From the NCBI RefSeq assembly GCF_050434145.1, contig NZ_JBNPVX010000007.1, positions 1 through 64,000 on the forward strand: 64,000 nucleotides of DNA. Reading direction: 5' to 3'. How positions within the stretch are numbered: the first letter of the stretch is position 1; every line of letters begins with the position of its first letter. Shown here piece after piece: positions 51,792-60,871 of this stretch. The position numbers and the translations under genes were made by a program. The notes under the pieces were generated by a model. That model was not told the origin of the DNA, searched no databases, and was given only the letters and a program-made list of their open reading frames with translations. This DNA comes from JAISST01 sp050434145. Lineage in GTDB: Bacteria; Fusobacteriota; Fusobacteriia; Fusobacteriales; Fusobacteriaceae.

Positions 51792-54242
51792 ATGGATAAT
51801 ATAAATGAGAAATTATCTCCTGAAGCTATAGAAAAAATTCAATTGGAAATCGAAAAAGCCGATGGAAATGAAGTTTTTTTTCGTGGAATCCCAGATGATG
51901 ATGGATTTGTTACAAAAGTGCAAGTATTAGCTAGAGGAAATAAATATTCAGTACCAGCGATTTTAAGGGTTATGAGAAAAGGAGAAGTAATGATACACAA
52001 TCATCCATCAGGATATTTATATCCATCTGATGCAGATGCTGAGATTGCTTCTATTTATTCTAACCAAATGGCTGGTGCTTCTTATATAGTTAACAATCAA
52101 GTAGATTCTATATATGTCATTACTGAACTTGTTAGTGATGAAAATATTAAAATAGATATTATTCCATATTTTGAAGAGAAAGGAATATTAGTTCAAAAAT
52201 TTGATAATTTTGAATACAGAGCAGAGCAGTTGCAAATGGCAAAGCACATCGAATTAGGAATAAATACAGAAACTAAAGTAGTAGTAGAAGCTGGTACTGG
52301 TACTGGAAAGACTTTAGCTTATTTAATTCCAGTGATAGAATGGGCTTTGGCTAACAAAAAGAGGGTAGTTATTTCGACTAATACTATTAATTTGCAAGAA
52401 CAACTTTTAAGTAAAGATATTCCTATTGCACGAGAAGTTATTGGTAAAAAATTTAAATACCTATTAGTCAAAGGGCGTGGTAACTACCTTTGTAATAGAA
52501 AATTTACAAATCTTTCAGTCGGAGAAAATCTTGATCTTACTGACTATAGTAACAGCCAAAAAGATCAATTAAAACACATTATCACCTGGGGAAACAAAAC
52601 AAAAAATGGTGATAAAGCTGAACTTCCATTTGAAACTGATAATAACATTTGGGAATTGTTTGCCAGTGAAAGTGATATTTGTGCAGGTAATAAATGTTCT
52701 CATAGAAACGAATGCTTTTTTATGTTATCGCGAAATGAAAAAAAACAAGCAGATATACTGATTACCAACCATCACATGTTTTTTTCAGATCTTTCAATAA
52801 GAAAAGAAGTAGGATTTAATACTGAATTTTCTATAATTCCTGACTATGGAATGGTTGTATTTGATGAAGCTCATAATGTAGAAAAAGTAGCTCGTGACTA
52901 TTTTTCAGCTGAAGTTTCAAAATATAGTTTCACTAAATTTATGAATTATATCTACGCTTTTGAGGGAAAGAAAAAAAATACTGGAAGTATTGAAACTCTT
53001 ATTAAATATATAAAGATAAACAATCTGGAAGATCAAGATTTACTATTAAAAAATTTGGATGGAATAAAAAAAAATCATAAGTCTCTTTATTCTGTTGGAC
53101 GAGAATATTTTAATTTTATTATAGATAAATTTTCTGGTGGTGAACAAGGAACTTTTACTTTTAGAGTAAAAAAAGATGTTTTGGAAAATAATAAATTTTT
53201 TGATAGATTAAAGCTTTTCAAAGACGAATTACTCAGTGAATTTCGTGGTTATGCAAAAAAAGTTTATATTGTTATTAAGCTACTGGAAGAAGATGGAGAC
53301 AGAGATGGTATTGTTAATGATTTTATAAAATATTTTGATAGAATAAAAAACTTCTTTTCTACTCTTAGTTTTGTCAATGAATTTGATGATGATGAATTTA
53401 TTTACTGGATAGAAGTGAATAGTAAAAAAAGTAATGGAAAATTAGTTGCTACACCTCTAAAAATTGATAAAGATTTGAAAATTAATTTATTTTTAAATTT
53501 AAAGCAAATTGTATTTACTTCGGCAACTATTGCAATTGGAAATAATTTTAGCTATTTCAAAAATTCACTGGGGCTCGAAGAAAAAACATTAGACAAAAAG
53601 ATAAAATCTCCTTTTGATTATAATAAACAAATGAAAGTATATATTCCAAATGATATTATTGAACCTAGTAGTTCAACTTACTCAGAAGAAGTTTCTGAAT
53701 ATGTTAAAAACCATATAATAAAATCTGGCGGAAAGACATTTGTTCTTTTTACTTCATATAAAGTATTAAATTATGTTTATTATATGATCCGAGAGGAATT
53801 GGAAGATTATGGAATGGAATTATTTGTTCATGGAATGGCCCCGCGTAGTCAATTAATCCAAATGTTTAAAGAAAGCAGAGCACCAGTGTTATTTGGTACT
53901 GATTCTTTTTGGGAAGGGGTAGATATCAAAGGGGACAAGCTAAGCTCTGTTATTATTGTAAAATTGCCATTTAAAGTGCCAAATGATCCTATTACTGAAG
54001 CTATTATTGAGCATATTGAATCACAAGGTAAAAATTCTTTTACAGAATATCAAGTACCTGAGGCTGTAATAAAATTCAAGCAAGGGATCGGCAGATTAAT
54101 TCGGAGTAAAAAAGACACTGGAAATATTACTATACTGGATAATAGAATTATTAAAAAGAGATATGGAAAATATTTTTTGGACTCAATACCAACTAAAAAT
54201 ATTCTTATATCTGATAAATTTCAAATACTAGGGGACTTATAA
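51792..54242 (+). CDS. dinG: DinG-family DNA helicase with N-terminal JAMM/RadC-like domain
   Basis: An 816-residue XPD/DinG-type helicase. Walker A 'AGTGTGKTLAYL' (about 167-178), 'FDEAHNVEK' DEAH box, Cys ligands of an Fe-S cluster ('YLCNRK', 'DICAGNKCSHRNECFF') and motif VI 'FKQGIGRLIR' are present. Unlike Bacillus DinG, which starts with an exonuclease, the first about 115 residues contain His69-x-His71-x7-Ser79-x2-Asp82 ('HNHPSGYLYPSDAD'), the exact JAMM/RadC metalloprotease-fold motif. The ATG at 51792 follows AAGGTAAGTTA. It probably acts in DNA repair or R-loop removal; the role of the JAMM domain is unknown. Confidence 0.9.
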   Translation: MDNINEKLSPEAIEKIQLEIEKADGNEVFFRGIPDDDGFVTKVQVLARGNKYSVPAILRVMRKGEVMIHNHPSGYLYPSDADAEIASIYSNQMAGASYIVNNQVDSIYVITELVSDENIKIDIIPYFEEKGILVQKFDNFEYRAEQLQMAKHIELGINTETKVVVEAGTGTGKTLAYLIPVIEWALANKKRVVISTNTINLQEQLLSKDIPIAREVIGKKFKYLLVKGRGNYLCNRKFTNLSVGENLDLTDYSNSQKDQLKHIITWGNKTKNGDKAELPFETDNNIWELFASESDICAGNKCSHRNECFFMLSRNEKKQADILITNHHMFFSDLSIRKEVGFNTEFSIIPDYGMVVFDEAHNVEKVARDYFSAEVSKYSFTKFMNYIYAFEGKKKNTGSIETLIKYIKINNLEDQDLLLKNLDGIKKNHKSLYSVGREYFNFIIDKFSGGEQGTFTFRVKKDVLENNKFFDRLKLFKDELLSEFRGYAKKVYIVIKLLEEDGDRDGIVNDFIKYFDRIKNFFSTLSFVNEFDDDEFIYWIEVNSKKSNGKLVATPLKIDKDLKINLFLNLKQIVFTSATIAIGNNFSYFKNSLGLEEKTLDKKIKSPFDYNKQMKVYIPNDIIEPSSSTYSEEVSEYVKNHIIKSGGKTFVLFTSYKVLNYVYYMIREELEDYGMELFVHGMAPRSQLIQMFKESRAPVLFGTDSFWEGVDIKGDKLSSVIIVKLPFKVPNDPITEAIIEHIESQGKNSFTEYQVPEAVIKFKQGIGRLIRSKKDTGNITILDNRIIKKRYGKYFLDSIPTKNILISDKFQILGDL

Positions 54243-54285
54243 GTATTGGTTTGTTTCAAACAAAGATAAATTAGTGGGTGATAAT

Positions 54286-56376
54286 TTGAAAACAATAAAT
54301 TTATTTGGAATAAAAATTTCATTTAATATTAAAAAAAATTCTTCAAAGGATGTAGATAGGTATTCTCCTACTTCGAGACTTAGAGAAAAAATTTTATATC
54401 TTATTTTATGCATGTTTGTTATTTCTATCAGTTCAAAAGTCTCATTATTATATAAGAGTGAAACTTACAGAATTGGCGATAAGGCTAGGAAATCAGAAAT
54501 AGCACCTAAGACTGTTACATATAGGGATGATCTTGAAAAAGAAAAAATTATTGAAAACATGGTCAAAGGTATAAAAAGAGAATATACCTATCTACAAAAT
54601 GTGAAAGATTCATCTATGAATAACTTTTACTTATTCTTTAGTGACATAGAAAATATACGTGAAAAGAAAACTACCACTTTCAATTATAAAGAATGGGAAA
54701 AGATTCTTCCACAGAAGGTTATTCCTCCAAATTTAGTTGCAGATTTACTTTCTTTGAGCTCTATAACTGTTACTCATTTATTTGAAACTTCTACAGAATT
54801 CTTAGACAAAGCTTATGATAGTGGAATTTATGATGATAAATCCAGTATTGAAATTGCCAACAAAAGCTATAGAGAAGAATTGAAAAGATTTCCAAAAATA
54901 CAGCAAGATATCATTAATCTTTTTATATTACCTAACTATACATATGATGAAGTAAAAACTAAATCAATCTTAAATCAAATGATTTTACAAGTACAAGATC
55001 AATATACAACTATCAAGGCTGGCGAACAAGTGGTAAATACTGGAGATACTATTGATGAGAGAAAACTTAAAGCATTAGAAGCTTTAGGAATTTATTCTTT
55101 GAAAAAAAGTATATTCTTTTTTATTGCCAATATCATTTATTTAACTTTAGTTTCTGTAGTTTTTTATATCATGTGTTTTTCAATGTTTAGAGAAGAAATT
55201 CTCAACAAAAAGAAATATCGAAGTATTTTTCTTATACTAGTTGTATATTTTCTCTTATATAGGTTCTTAGGAAATAATTATCTTTATCTTATACCTGCAG
55301 ACACAGCCTTATTTTTAATAATTCTTGTTACCAAAAGTAAGTTTTCATTGGCTTTTATTCCTGCTTTATTAATCTTTGCATTACCAATGACAAATTATAA
55401 TATAATTTATTTTATGATTTATGCAGTGTCAGTTCCTCTAGGATATTATCTTTTATGGAAAGTAACCACAAGAACAAGTATTATTTCAGCAGGTATTAAA
55501 TTGGGGCTCCTTCGTTTTATATTATATGTATTGATTTCTTTATTCAATCTCAATGGAAATCCTATTAGTCCTGTTGATATTGCTCATATTGTTATATCTG
55601 GATTGGCTTCAGGTACCCTTACTGTTGCATTTTTACCATATTTTGAAAGAACATTTAATATTTTGACTGTATTTAAATTGCAAGAACTTGGTGATCTGAC
55701 TAGCCCACTTCTAGAACGGTTGGCCACTGAAGCTCTTGGTACATTTAATCATTCACTTGCTGTAGGTACACTATCTGAAAAGGCTGCTATTGCAATTGGT
55801 GCTGATCCCTTATTTGCAAGAATTGCCTCATATTATCATGATGTTGGAAAATTGAAGAGACCTGGTTTTTTTAATGAAAATCAAAATAAAAGTCATAATC
55901 CTCATGATGACATGTCTCCTTCTATGAGTAAAATGATTATTACTTCTCACACCAAAGATGGAGTAGAATTAGGAAGACAATATAGAATTCCTGAGGAAAT
56001 CAGAAATATAATGCTTGAACACCATGGTACAACATTTTTATCTTATTTTTATATTGCAGCTAAATCCAAAGATCCAAATATTCTAGAAGAAGAATACAGG
56101 TATCCTGGCCCTAGGCCTAGGACAAAGGAATCTGGTATTATAATGCTTGCCGATTCCATTGAAGCTTCTGTAAAAAGTTTGTCTGAAAAAACTCCTGATA
56201 AAATAAAATCAATAATCAATGAGATTGTCAATGCTAAAATAAATGACAAACAATTGGATGATACTCCGCTTACATTTAAAGAAATAGAAATTTTAAAAGC
56301 ATCATTTTTATCTTCTTTATTAGGTATGCATCATGAGCGAAAACTGTCTGTATCTGGAAATAAAGAAAAACAATAA
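54286..56376 (+). CDS. pgpH: PgpH-type membrane HD phosphohydrolase (c-di-AMP phosphodiesterase family)
   Basis: A 696-residue protein. It has an N-terminal helix (about 36-53), a long extracytoplasmic 7TMR-HDED domain (about 60-260), seven clustered membrane helices (about 270-450) and a C-terminal HD domain with 'TFNHSLAVGTLSEKAAIAIG', 'YYHDVGKLKRPGFF' and 'MLEHHGT'. Homologues hydrolyse cyclic di-AMP. The TTG at 54286 is preferred because GGTGAT precedes it at the proper alignment; a GTG 12 bases earlier lies within that region. It is first of the conserved pgpH-ybeY-dgkA block, 43 bases after dinG. Confidence 0.9.
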   Translation: MKTINLFGIKISFNIKKNSSKDVDRYSPTSRLREKILYLILCMFVISISSKVSLLYKSETYRIGDKARKSEIAPKTVTYRDDLEKEKIIENMVKGIKREYTYLQNVKDSSMNNFYLFFSDIENIREKKTTTFNYKEWEKILPQKVIPPNLVADLLSLSSITVTHLFETSTEFLDKAYDSGIYDDKSSIEIANKSYREELKRFPKIQQDIINLFILPNYTYDEVKTKSILNQMILQVQDQYTTIKAGEQVVNTGDTIDERKLKALEALGIYSLKKSIFFFIANIIYLTLVSVVFYIMCFSMFREEILNKKKYRSIFLILVVYFLLYRFLGNNYLYLIPADTALFLIILVTKSKFSLAFIPALLIFALPMTNYNIIYFMIYAVSVPLGYYLLWKVTTRTSIISAGIKLGLLRFILYVLISLFNLNGNPISPVDIAHIVISGLASGTLTVAFLPYFERTFNILTVFKLQELGDLTSPLLERLATEALGTFNHSLAVGTLSEKAAIAIGADPLFARIASYYHDVGKLKRPGFFNENQNKSHNPHDDMSPSMSKMIITSHTKDGVELGRQYRIPEEIRNIMLEHHGTTFLSYFYIAAKSKDPNILEEEYRYPGPRPRTKESGIIMLADSIEASVKSLSEKTPDKIKSIINEIVNAKINDKQLDDTPLTFKEIEILKASFLSSLLGMHHERKLSVSGNKEKQ

Positions 56377-56390
56377 AAGAGGTTATTTTT

Positions 56391-56855
56391 ATGGATATAA
56401 TATTAGAACAATCATTGGAAATAGAAGGATATAGTGGACTAGTAATAGAAAAAGATGTTCGAGATTTTGTTGAATATGTCTTAATTAAGGAATTTGACAG
56501 TAATAAACCTGTTTATCTCTCTATTCTATTTACTGGAAATAATGAAATACAGGTAATCAATAAAGAATTTCGACAAAAAGATCAACCTACTGATGTAATT
56601 TCTTTTGCATACCATGAGAGTGAAGATTTTGATGTAGGCCCTTATGATACTTTGGGGGATATTATTATATCTTTAGAAACAGTGGAATCTCATGCAAAAG
56701 AATATGAACATAGCTTTAGACGAGAACTTTTTTATGTGATAACCCATGGAATTTTACATTTACTAGGATATGATCATATCGAAGAAGCTGATAAAATAGA
56801 AATGCGAAAAAAAGAAGAGGAAATATTAACTGAATTTGGATATGTCCGATTCTGA
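56391..56855 (+). CDS. ybeY: endoribonuclease YbeY
   Basis: A 154-residue zinc metalloprotein for 16S rRNA 3'-end maturation and ribosome quality control. The signature 'THGILHLLGYDH' supplies His119, His123 and His129, and 'QPTDVISFAY' and 'LGDIIISLETV' are family blocks. GAGGTTATTTTT precedes the ATG. It lies 14 bases after pgpH and 17 before the dgkA fusion, the same order as in many Firmicutes. Confidence 0.96.
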   Translation: MDIILEQSLEIEGYSGLVIEKDVRDFVEYVLIKEFDSNKPVYLSILFTGNNEIQVINKEFRQKDQPTDVISFAYHESEDFDVGPYDTLGDIIISLETVESHAKEYEHSFRRELFYVITHGILHLLGYDHIEEADKIEMRKKEEEILTEFGYVRF

Positions 56856-56872
56856 TAAATAGAGGTTATACA

Positions 56873-57595
56873 ATGAAAGATAAAAAATGGAAGAAAAACT
56901 CCTATATTGATGGTATCAATCTTGCTATAATGGGAATTGTTGATGCTATCAGAACTGAATATCATATGAAATTTCATTGTTTCTGCACTGTCATTATAAT
57001 AGTCTTATGCTTATTGATGAATCTACCGAAGTTGGATATACTATTACTCAGTATTAGTATATCATTAGTGTGGGTTACAGAGCTTATTAATACAGCAATT
57101 GAAACTGCAGTGGACTTGGTAACTACAGAATTTAATCTATTAGCAAAACGTGCAAAAGATGTGGCTTCTGGGGCAGTATTAGTTTCTGCAATTAATGCTT
57201 TGATTGTTGGTTTTTTTGTTTTTGAAAAAAAAATTGAAGTAAATTTTGTAGAAAGTTTTTATCGAATCAGAGGTTCTAATCAAAGAATGTTGTTGTTTAT
57301 ACTATTGGTGATAGTAATACTTGTCATAAGTTTGAAAATTATATTTAAAAGAGGAACACCTCTCAGTGGTGGTCTTCCTAGTGGTCATAGTGCACTTGGC
57401 GCTTCACTTTTTACTATAATAGTTTCTCTTACTAATAGCTATCAGATTTTTGTATTAACCTTTCTTATGTTAATTTTAATCATACAATCAAGAATAGAAG
57501 GTAAGATACATACTGTTTTTGAAACTGTATTAGGTGCTTTTCTTGGATGGATTATAACTTATTTTTTATTAATGTTTTTCAAAAGTTCATTTTGA
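56873..57595 (+). CDS. dgkA: DgkA (undecaprenol/diacylglycerol kinase)-PAP2 phosphatase fusion
   Basis: A 240-residue membrane protein with two domains. Residues 1-118 are a DgkA-type kinase: 'GIVDAIRTEYHMKFH', 'WVTELINTAIETAVDLV' (Glu70 and Glu77 ligand region) and 'AKDVASGAVL'. Residues about 135-238 are a PAP2 phosphatase with Lys159-Arg160, 'GLPSGHSALGASLF' (PSGH 169-172) and Ser206-Arg207 to His213 ('QSRIEGKIHTVFE'). A single polypeptide therefore carries opposite lipid kinase and phosphatase activities, probably on undecaprenyl-phosphate or phosphatidate. GAGGTTATACA precedes the ATG. Confidence 0.9.
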   Translation: MKDKKWKKNSYIDGINLAIMGIVDAIRTEYHMKFHCFCTVIIIVLCLLMNLPKLDILLLSISISLVWVTELINTAIETAVDLVTTEFNLLAKRAKDVASGAVLVSAINALIVGFFVFEKKIEVNFVESFYRIRGSNQRMLLFILLVIVILVISLKIIFKRGTPLSGGLPSGHSALGASLFTIIVSLTNSYQIFVLTFLMLILIIQSRIEGKIHTVFETVLGAFLGWIITYFLLMFFKSSF

Positions 57596-57663
57596 AATTA
57601 AAAATAAATTTATTTGATCATAAAAAAGAAGATAATAGTATATATTACAGACTGGGGGATAAT

Positions 57664-59193
57664 ATGGAAATTACAGAAAGAGAATACTTAATCTTAAGTG
57701 TTTTATCATATTGTAATTTTAATGAATCACATTATGATAGTACTCTTGAAGATATATTTTTAGCAGATACAGGAAAAAATATTTTTAAAAGTTCTATGGT
57801 TATCACTTTTTCGCAATATTCTGATATATTTTATAATACTTTTGAAGATATTCTAAAAAAATGGAAAGTTTTCTATGTTGATAATAGAACTGCAAAAGAA
57901 AAAGGATCATCTAAAACAGGATTTTATTCTGTTGTTTTTTATGATAAAGAAAAGGATAAATATGTCATTGGATACAGGGGAAGTGAATTATTCCCTCTAG
58001 AAGATGCTTATAAGGACTTTATAGAGGCTGATTTCGTATTAGGTATAGGAAAGATACCTACACAATTTTATGAAGGAATAGATGTATATAAGGCTCTAAT
58101 TTATAATTATAAAATAGAACATAATAAAATTTCTCTTACTGGTCATTCTTTAGGTGGTGGAATTGCACAATTTGTAGCTGTTGGAGTTGATATTAGATTT
58201 AATCACATTCCTATTACACATACTTTCAATGCAGTTGGTATTAATAAAGATAACATTATCACAATATTTGACTTTATAAATATTGAAGAAAGAATTAATA
58301 AAAATAATAATTTATCAATGCATGATAAAGAAACTTATAATGAATTGGCTGCTTCTTATATAGGATATATTTACAATCAGGCAAAATTTAATGGTTTTTT
58401 GGATAAAATTGGTCCTTTAATTACAGAAAATTATGAAAAATTCCTCTCTAAATTAAATAAAAGTTTTCTTGGTGATATCAAAAAAAATCCAAAATATAGA
58501 AAATATTTGAATAAACTACCGATTTCCAGAAGTATGGAATATGTTTCAAGACGTGATTTTTTTAGATCAATTTTTTCTGTAGAAGAATTGGATAAATTAA
58601 TTTCCAATGTAAAAAAATATTCTGATAAAATTACTAGTAATCTCCATTACAAAGAAAGAATTATTAACTTTGGTCATTCTAAAGATTTTACTTTTTCTAC
58701 TTTTGAGCATGTAGGACTAAAATGTATTATTGATAAAGATATGGAATATTCAACTGAAAAAAAGAATAATCTTTTAAACAAGTTTAAACTCATTAAAACA
58801 AGATTAAACAGTTGTCATTGTGAAGATACTTTTCTTCCTTTCTTTTCTGATGATGAAAATAATAGAGGAAATTTTTCTAAAAATCTTAGCTTAAAATACA
58901 TTGCTAGTATATTAAGAAAAATACTTACTTATGATAAAGTAGTTTCAAAAGATCTATTGATTTACTATTATTCTATGGACAAAATCACTAAAGATAATTT
59001 TGAAAAAATTAAATTTGAGCTTATAAAAGTGTTAGAATATGGAGAGTTGGATTTTATGTATATCAAAAAAGTCATATCTCAACTAAAAGAAATGGATATA
59101 TTAACTTTTTCAAAACTTTGGGAATATACATGTCAAAAGTTAGTCAGTCCATACAAAAGTTTGGATTTTTTTGATGTTTTTATTTTTGAATAG
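57664..59193 (+). CDS. lipase class 3-like protein (Mbeg1-like)
   Basis: A 509-residue cytosolic-looking protein. An alpha/beta-hydrolase core has 'FYSVVFYDKEKDKYVIGYRG' followed by 'ISLTGHSLGGGIAQFVAVG' with nucleophile Ser162. An about 300-residue C-terminal extension, largely helical and charged, follows. The ATG at 57664 has GGGGGATAAT upstream; longer in-frame starts overlap dgkA. There is no signal peptide. The putative Asp/His of the triad may be Asp in 'GHSKDFTFSTFEH' and the following His, which is an inference. Its place after the dgkA-PAP2 fusion hints at a lipid substrate, but this is unproven. Confidence 0.75.
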   Translation: MEITEREYLILSVLSYCNFNESHYDSTLEDIFLADTGKNIFKSSMVITFSQYSDIFYNTFEDILKKWKVFYVDNRTAKEKGSSKTGFYSVVFYDKEKDKYVIGYRGSELFPLEDAYKDFIEADFVLGIGKIPTQFYEGIDVYKALIYNYKIEHNKISLTGHSLGGGIAQFVAVGVDIRFNHIPITHTFNAVGINKDNIITIFDFINIEERINKNNNLSMHDKETYNELAASYIGYIYNQAKFNGFLDKIGPLITENYEKFLSKLNKSFLGDIKKNPKYRKYLNKLPISRSMEYVSRRDFFRSIFSVEELDKLISNVKKYSDKITSNLHYKERIINFGHSKDFTFSTFEHVGLKCIIDKDMEYSTEKKNNLLNKFKLIKTRLNSCHCEDTFLPFFSDDENNRGNFSKNLSLKYIASILRKILTYDKVVSKDLLIYYYSMDKITKDNFEKIKFELIKVLEYGELDFMYIKKVISQLKEMDILTFSKLWEYTCQKLVSPYKSLDFFDVFIFE

Positions 59194-59254
59194 ATGTTAT
59201 TATTGTAACTTTAGATTAAATATTATTTCAAATTATTTTATGGGAGTTGTTAAT

Positions 59255-60781
59255 ATGAAAAATAAGTTTATTCTTTTCTATATTATATTATTTTTAGCTG
59301 TTATTTTTATGACTTCCTGTAATACATCGAAAAAAGATGGATCTCAGGAAAATTTGCCTCCAAAGGAATCTGTCATCAGAGTTGGACTACCATATAAAGC
59401 TAGGTCTTTCAATCCACAAATGGCAAATGATAGTGCTACTCTCGCTGTTGCTCGACAAATATATGATACTTTATTTGTATTAAATGAAGATGGGATATTA
59501 GAAAATGCATTAGCTGAAAATTATAAAGTTATATCTGATAATGAAATTATTATACAAATAAAGGATGGTATATTTTTTCATGATGGGACAAAATTAACTA
59601 GTGCTGATGTTGCTAAAAGCTTAAATTTATCTCTTAAAGCTCCAATTGCAAGAGTAGTTGTTGGTGTTATCTCAAGTGTCGAAGATATAGGAAATAATCA
59701 AATAAAAATAACTCATTCTAGCAATTCATCATTAATATTGCATAATCTTACACACCTCTCTACTAGTGTAATTAAACCTATCTCAAATAAAAGTGCTGGA
59801 GAAATTACTATCATAGGAACTGGACCATATATTATCGATAAGTGGGGTAATGGTGAACAAATAGAATTGGTTGCTAATAAAAAATATTATGCTGGAAAAC
59901 CTAAGAATACTAAAATAGTTTTTATGACCATACCAGAAAATACTTCAAGATGTATTAGCCTAGAAACTGGGGAAATAGACATTGCATATGATTTACTTCC
60001 TAGTGATATTAATATTCTGAAAAATAATAGTAACCTTACTTCTATTATTAAACCTTCATATGGAATCGACTTTTTAGGTATTAATACTGATAAAATAAAA
60101 GATGTACAACTAAGAACAGCAATTTCTTTAGGAATAAACAGAAAAGATATTTCTACAGCTGTATTTGAGGGAATTCCAGAATCATCTTTTTCAATGTTAT
60201 CTCCTAGTGTATTTGGTTTTGACCCTAATATACAAATTAATGACTATAATCCAGACAAAGCTCGGGAAATTGTTAGTTCTATTCATCACGAACTACCATT
60301 AAAACTCTCACTGTATATTTATGAAGAACCTTCCAGAGTTCAAATGGCACAGGTAATACAAAGTAATTTAAAAGATATTGGAATTGATTTAAGAATAGTA
60401 ACATTGGAAGTGTCTAGCTTTTTGCAACATACTGCAAATGGAGAACAAGATATGTTAATAGGACTGTGGCATATGAGCACAGGAGATGCTGACTTTGGAT
60501 TTTTTCCACTATTACATTCATCATCTGCTGGCACATCAGGAAATAGAAGCTTTTACAATAACTCTAATGTAGATAATCTAATTGAATTAGCAAGAAAAGA
60601 AAATGATAATAACAAAAGACTTGAGCATTATAAGGAAATACAAAAAATAATTAATAAAGATATTCCCCTTATTCCATTATTATATAAGACTTATATTATT
60701 GGACTAAATAAAAATATTGATGGATTCATTTTTCATCCTAGTGGTAGTCATTTACTCTATCAAGTAGAGAAAAAGAACTAA
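59255..60781 (+). CDS. ABC transporter substrate-binding lipoprotein (SBP family 5)
   Basis: A 508-residue extracytoplasmic solute-binding protein of the oligopeptide/nickel/dipeptide class. The signal 'FYIILFLAVIFMTSCNTS' has lipobox Cys at about residue 21. 'SFNPQMANDSATLAVARQIY' and 'ENALAENYKV', 'QIKDGIFFHDGTKLTSADVA' and 'GTGPYIIDKW' are the family's diagnostic stretches. The ATG at 59255 follows GGGAGTTGTTAAT. No permease or ATPase genes are adjacent, so it is an orphan binding protein, probably sharing a permease encoded elsewhere. Peptide binding is inferred from family. Confidence 0.9.
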   Translation: MKNKFILFYIILFLAVIFMTSCNTSKKDGSQENLPPKESVIRVGLPYKARSFNPQMANDSATLAVARQIYDTLFVLNEDGILENALAENYKVISDNEIIIQIKDGIFFHDGTKLTSADVAKSLNLSLKAPIARVVVGVISSVEDIGNNQIKITHSSNSSLILHNLTHLSTSVIKPISNKSAGEITIIGTGPYIIDKWGNGEQIELVANKKYYAGKPKNTKIVFMTIPENTSRCISLETGEIDIAYDLLPSDINILKNNSNLTSIIKPSYGIDFLGINTDKIKDVQLRTAISLGINRKDISTAVFEGIPESSFSMLSPSVFGFDPNIQINDYNPDKAREIVSSIHHELPLKLSLYIYEEPSRVQMAQVIQSNLKDIGIDLRIVTLEVSSFLQHTANGEQDMLIGLWHMSTGDADFGFFPLLHSSSAGTSGNRSFYNNSNVDNLIELARKENDNNKRLEHYKEIQKIINKDIPLIPLLYKTYIIGLNKNIDGFIFHPSGSHLLYQVEKKN

Positions 60782-60802
60782 CTATAAACTTTTTTATAAA
60801 TA

Positions 60803-60856
60803 ATATGGCTTACAAGTATTTTTCTGAGAAATAATACCTATAAGCCATATTTTTAT
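60803..60856. terminator. bidirectional terminator between convergent genes
   Basis: AATATGGCTTA (60802-60812) pairs with TAAGCCATATT (60841-60851), with an inner GTATT/AATAC extension, followed by T's. It serves the SBP gene and the EF-G-like gene. Confidence 0.8.
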
Positions 60857-60871
60857 TTATACCTATTTATT

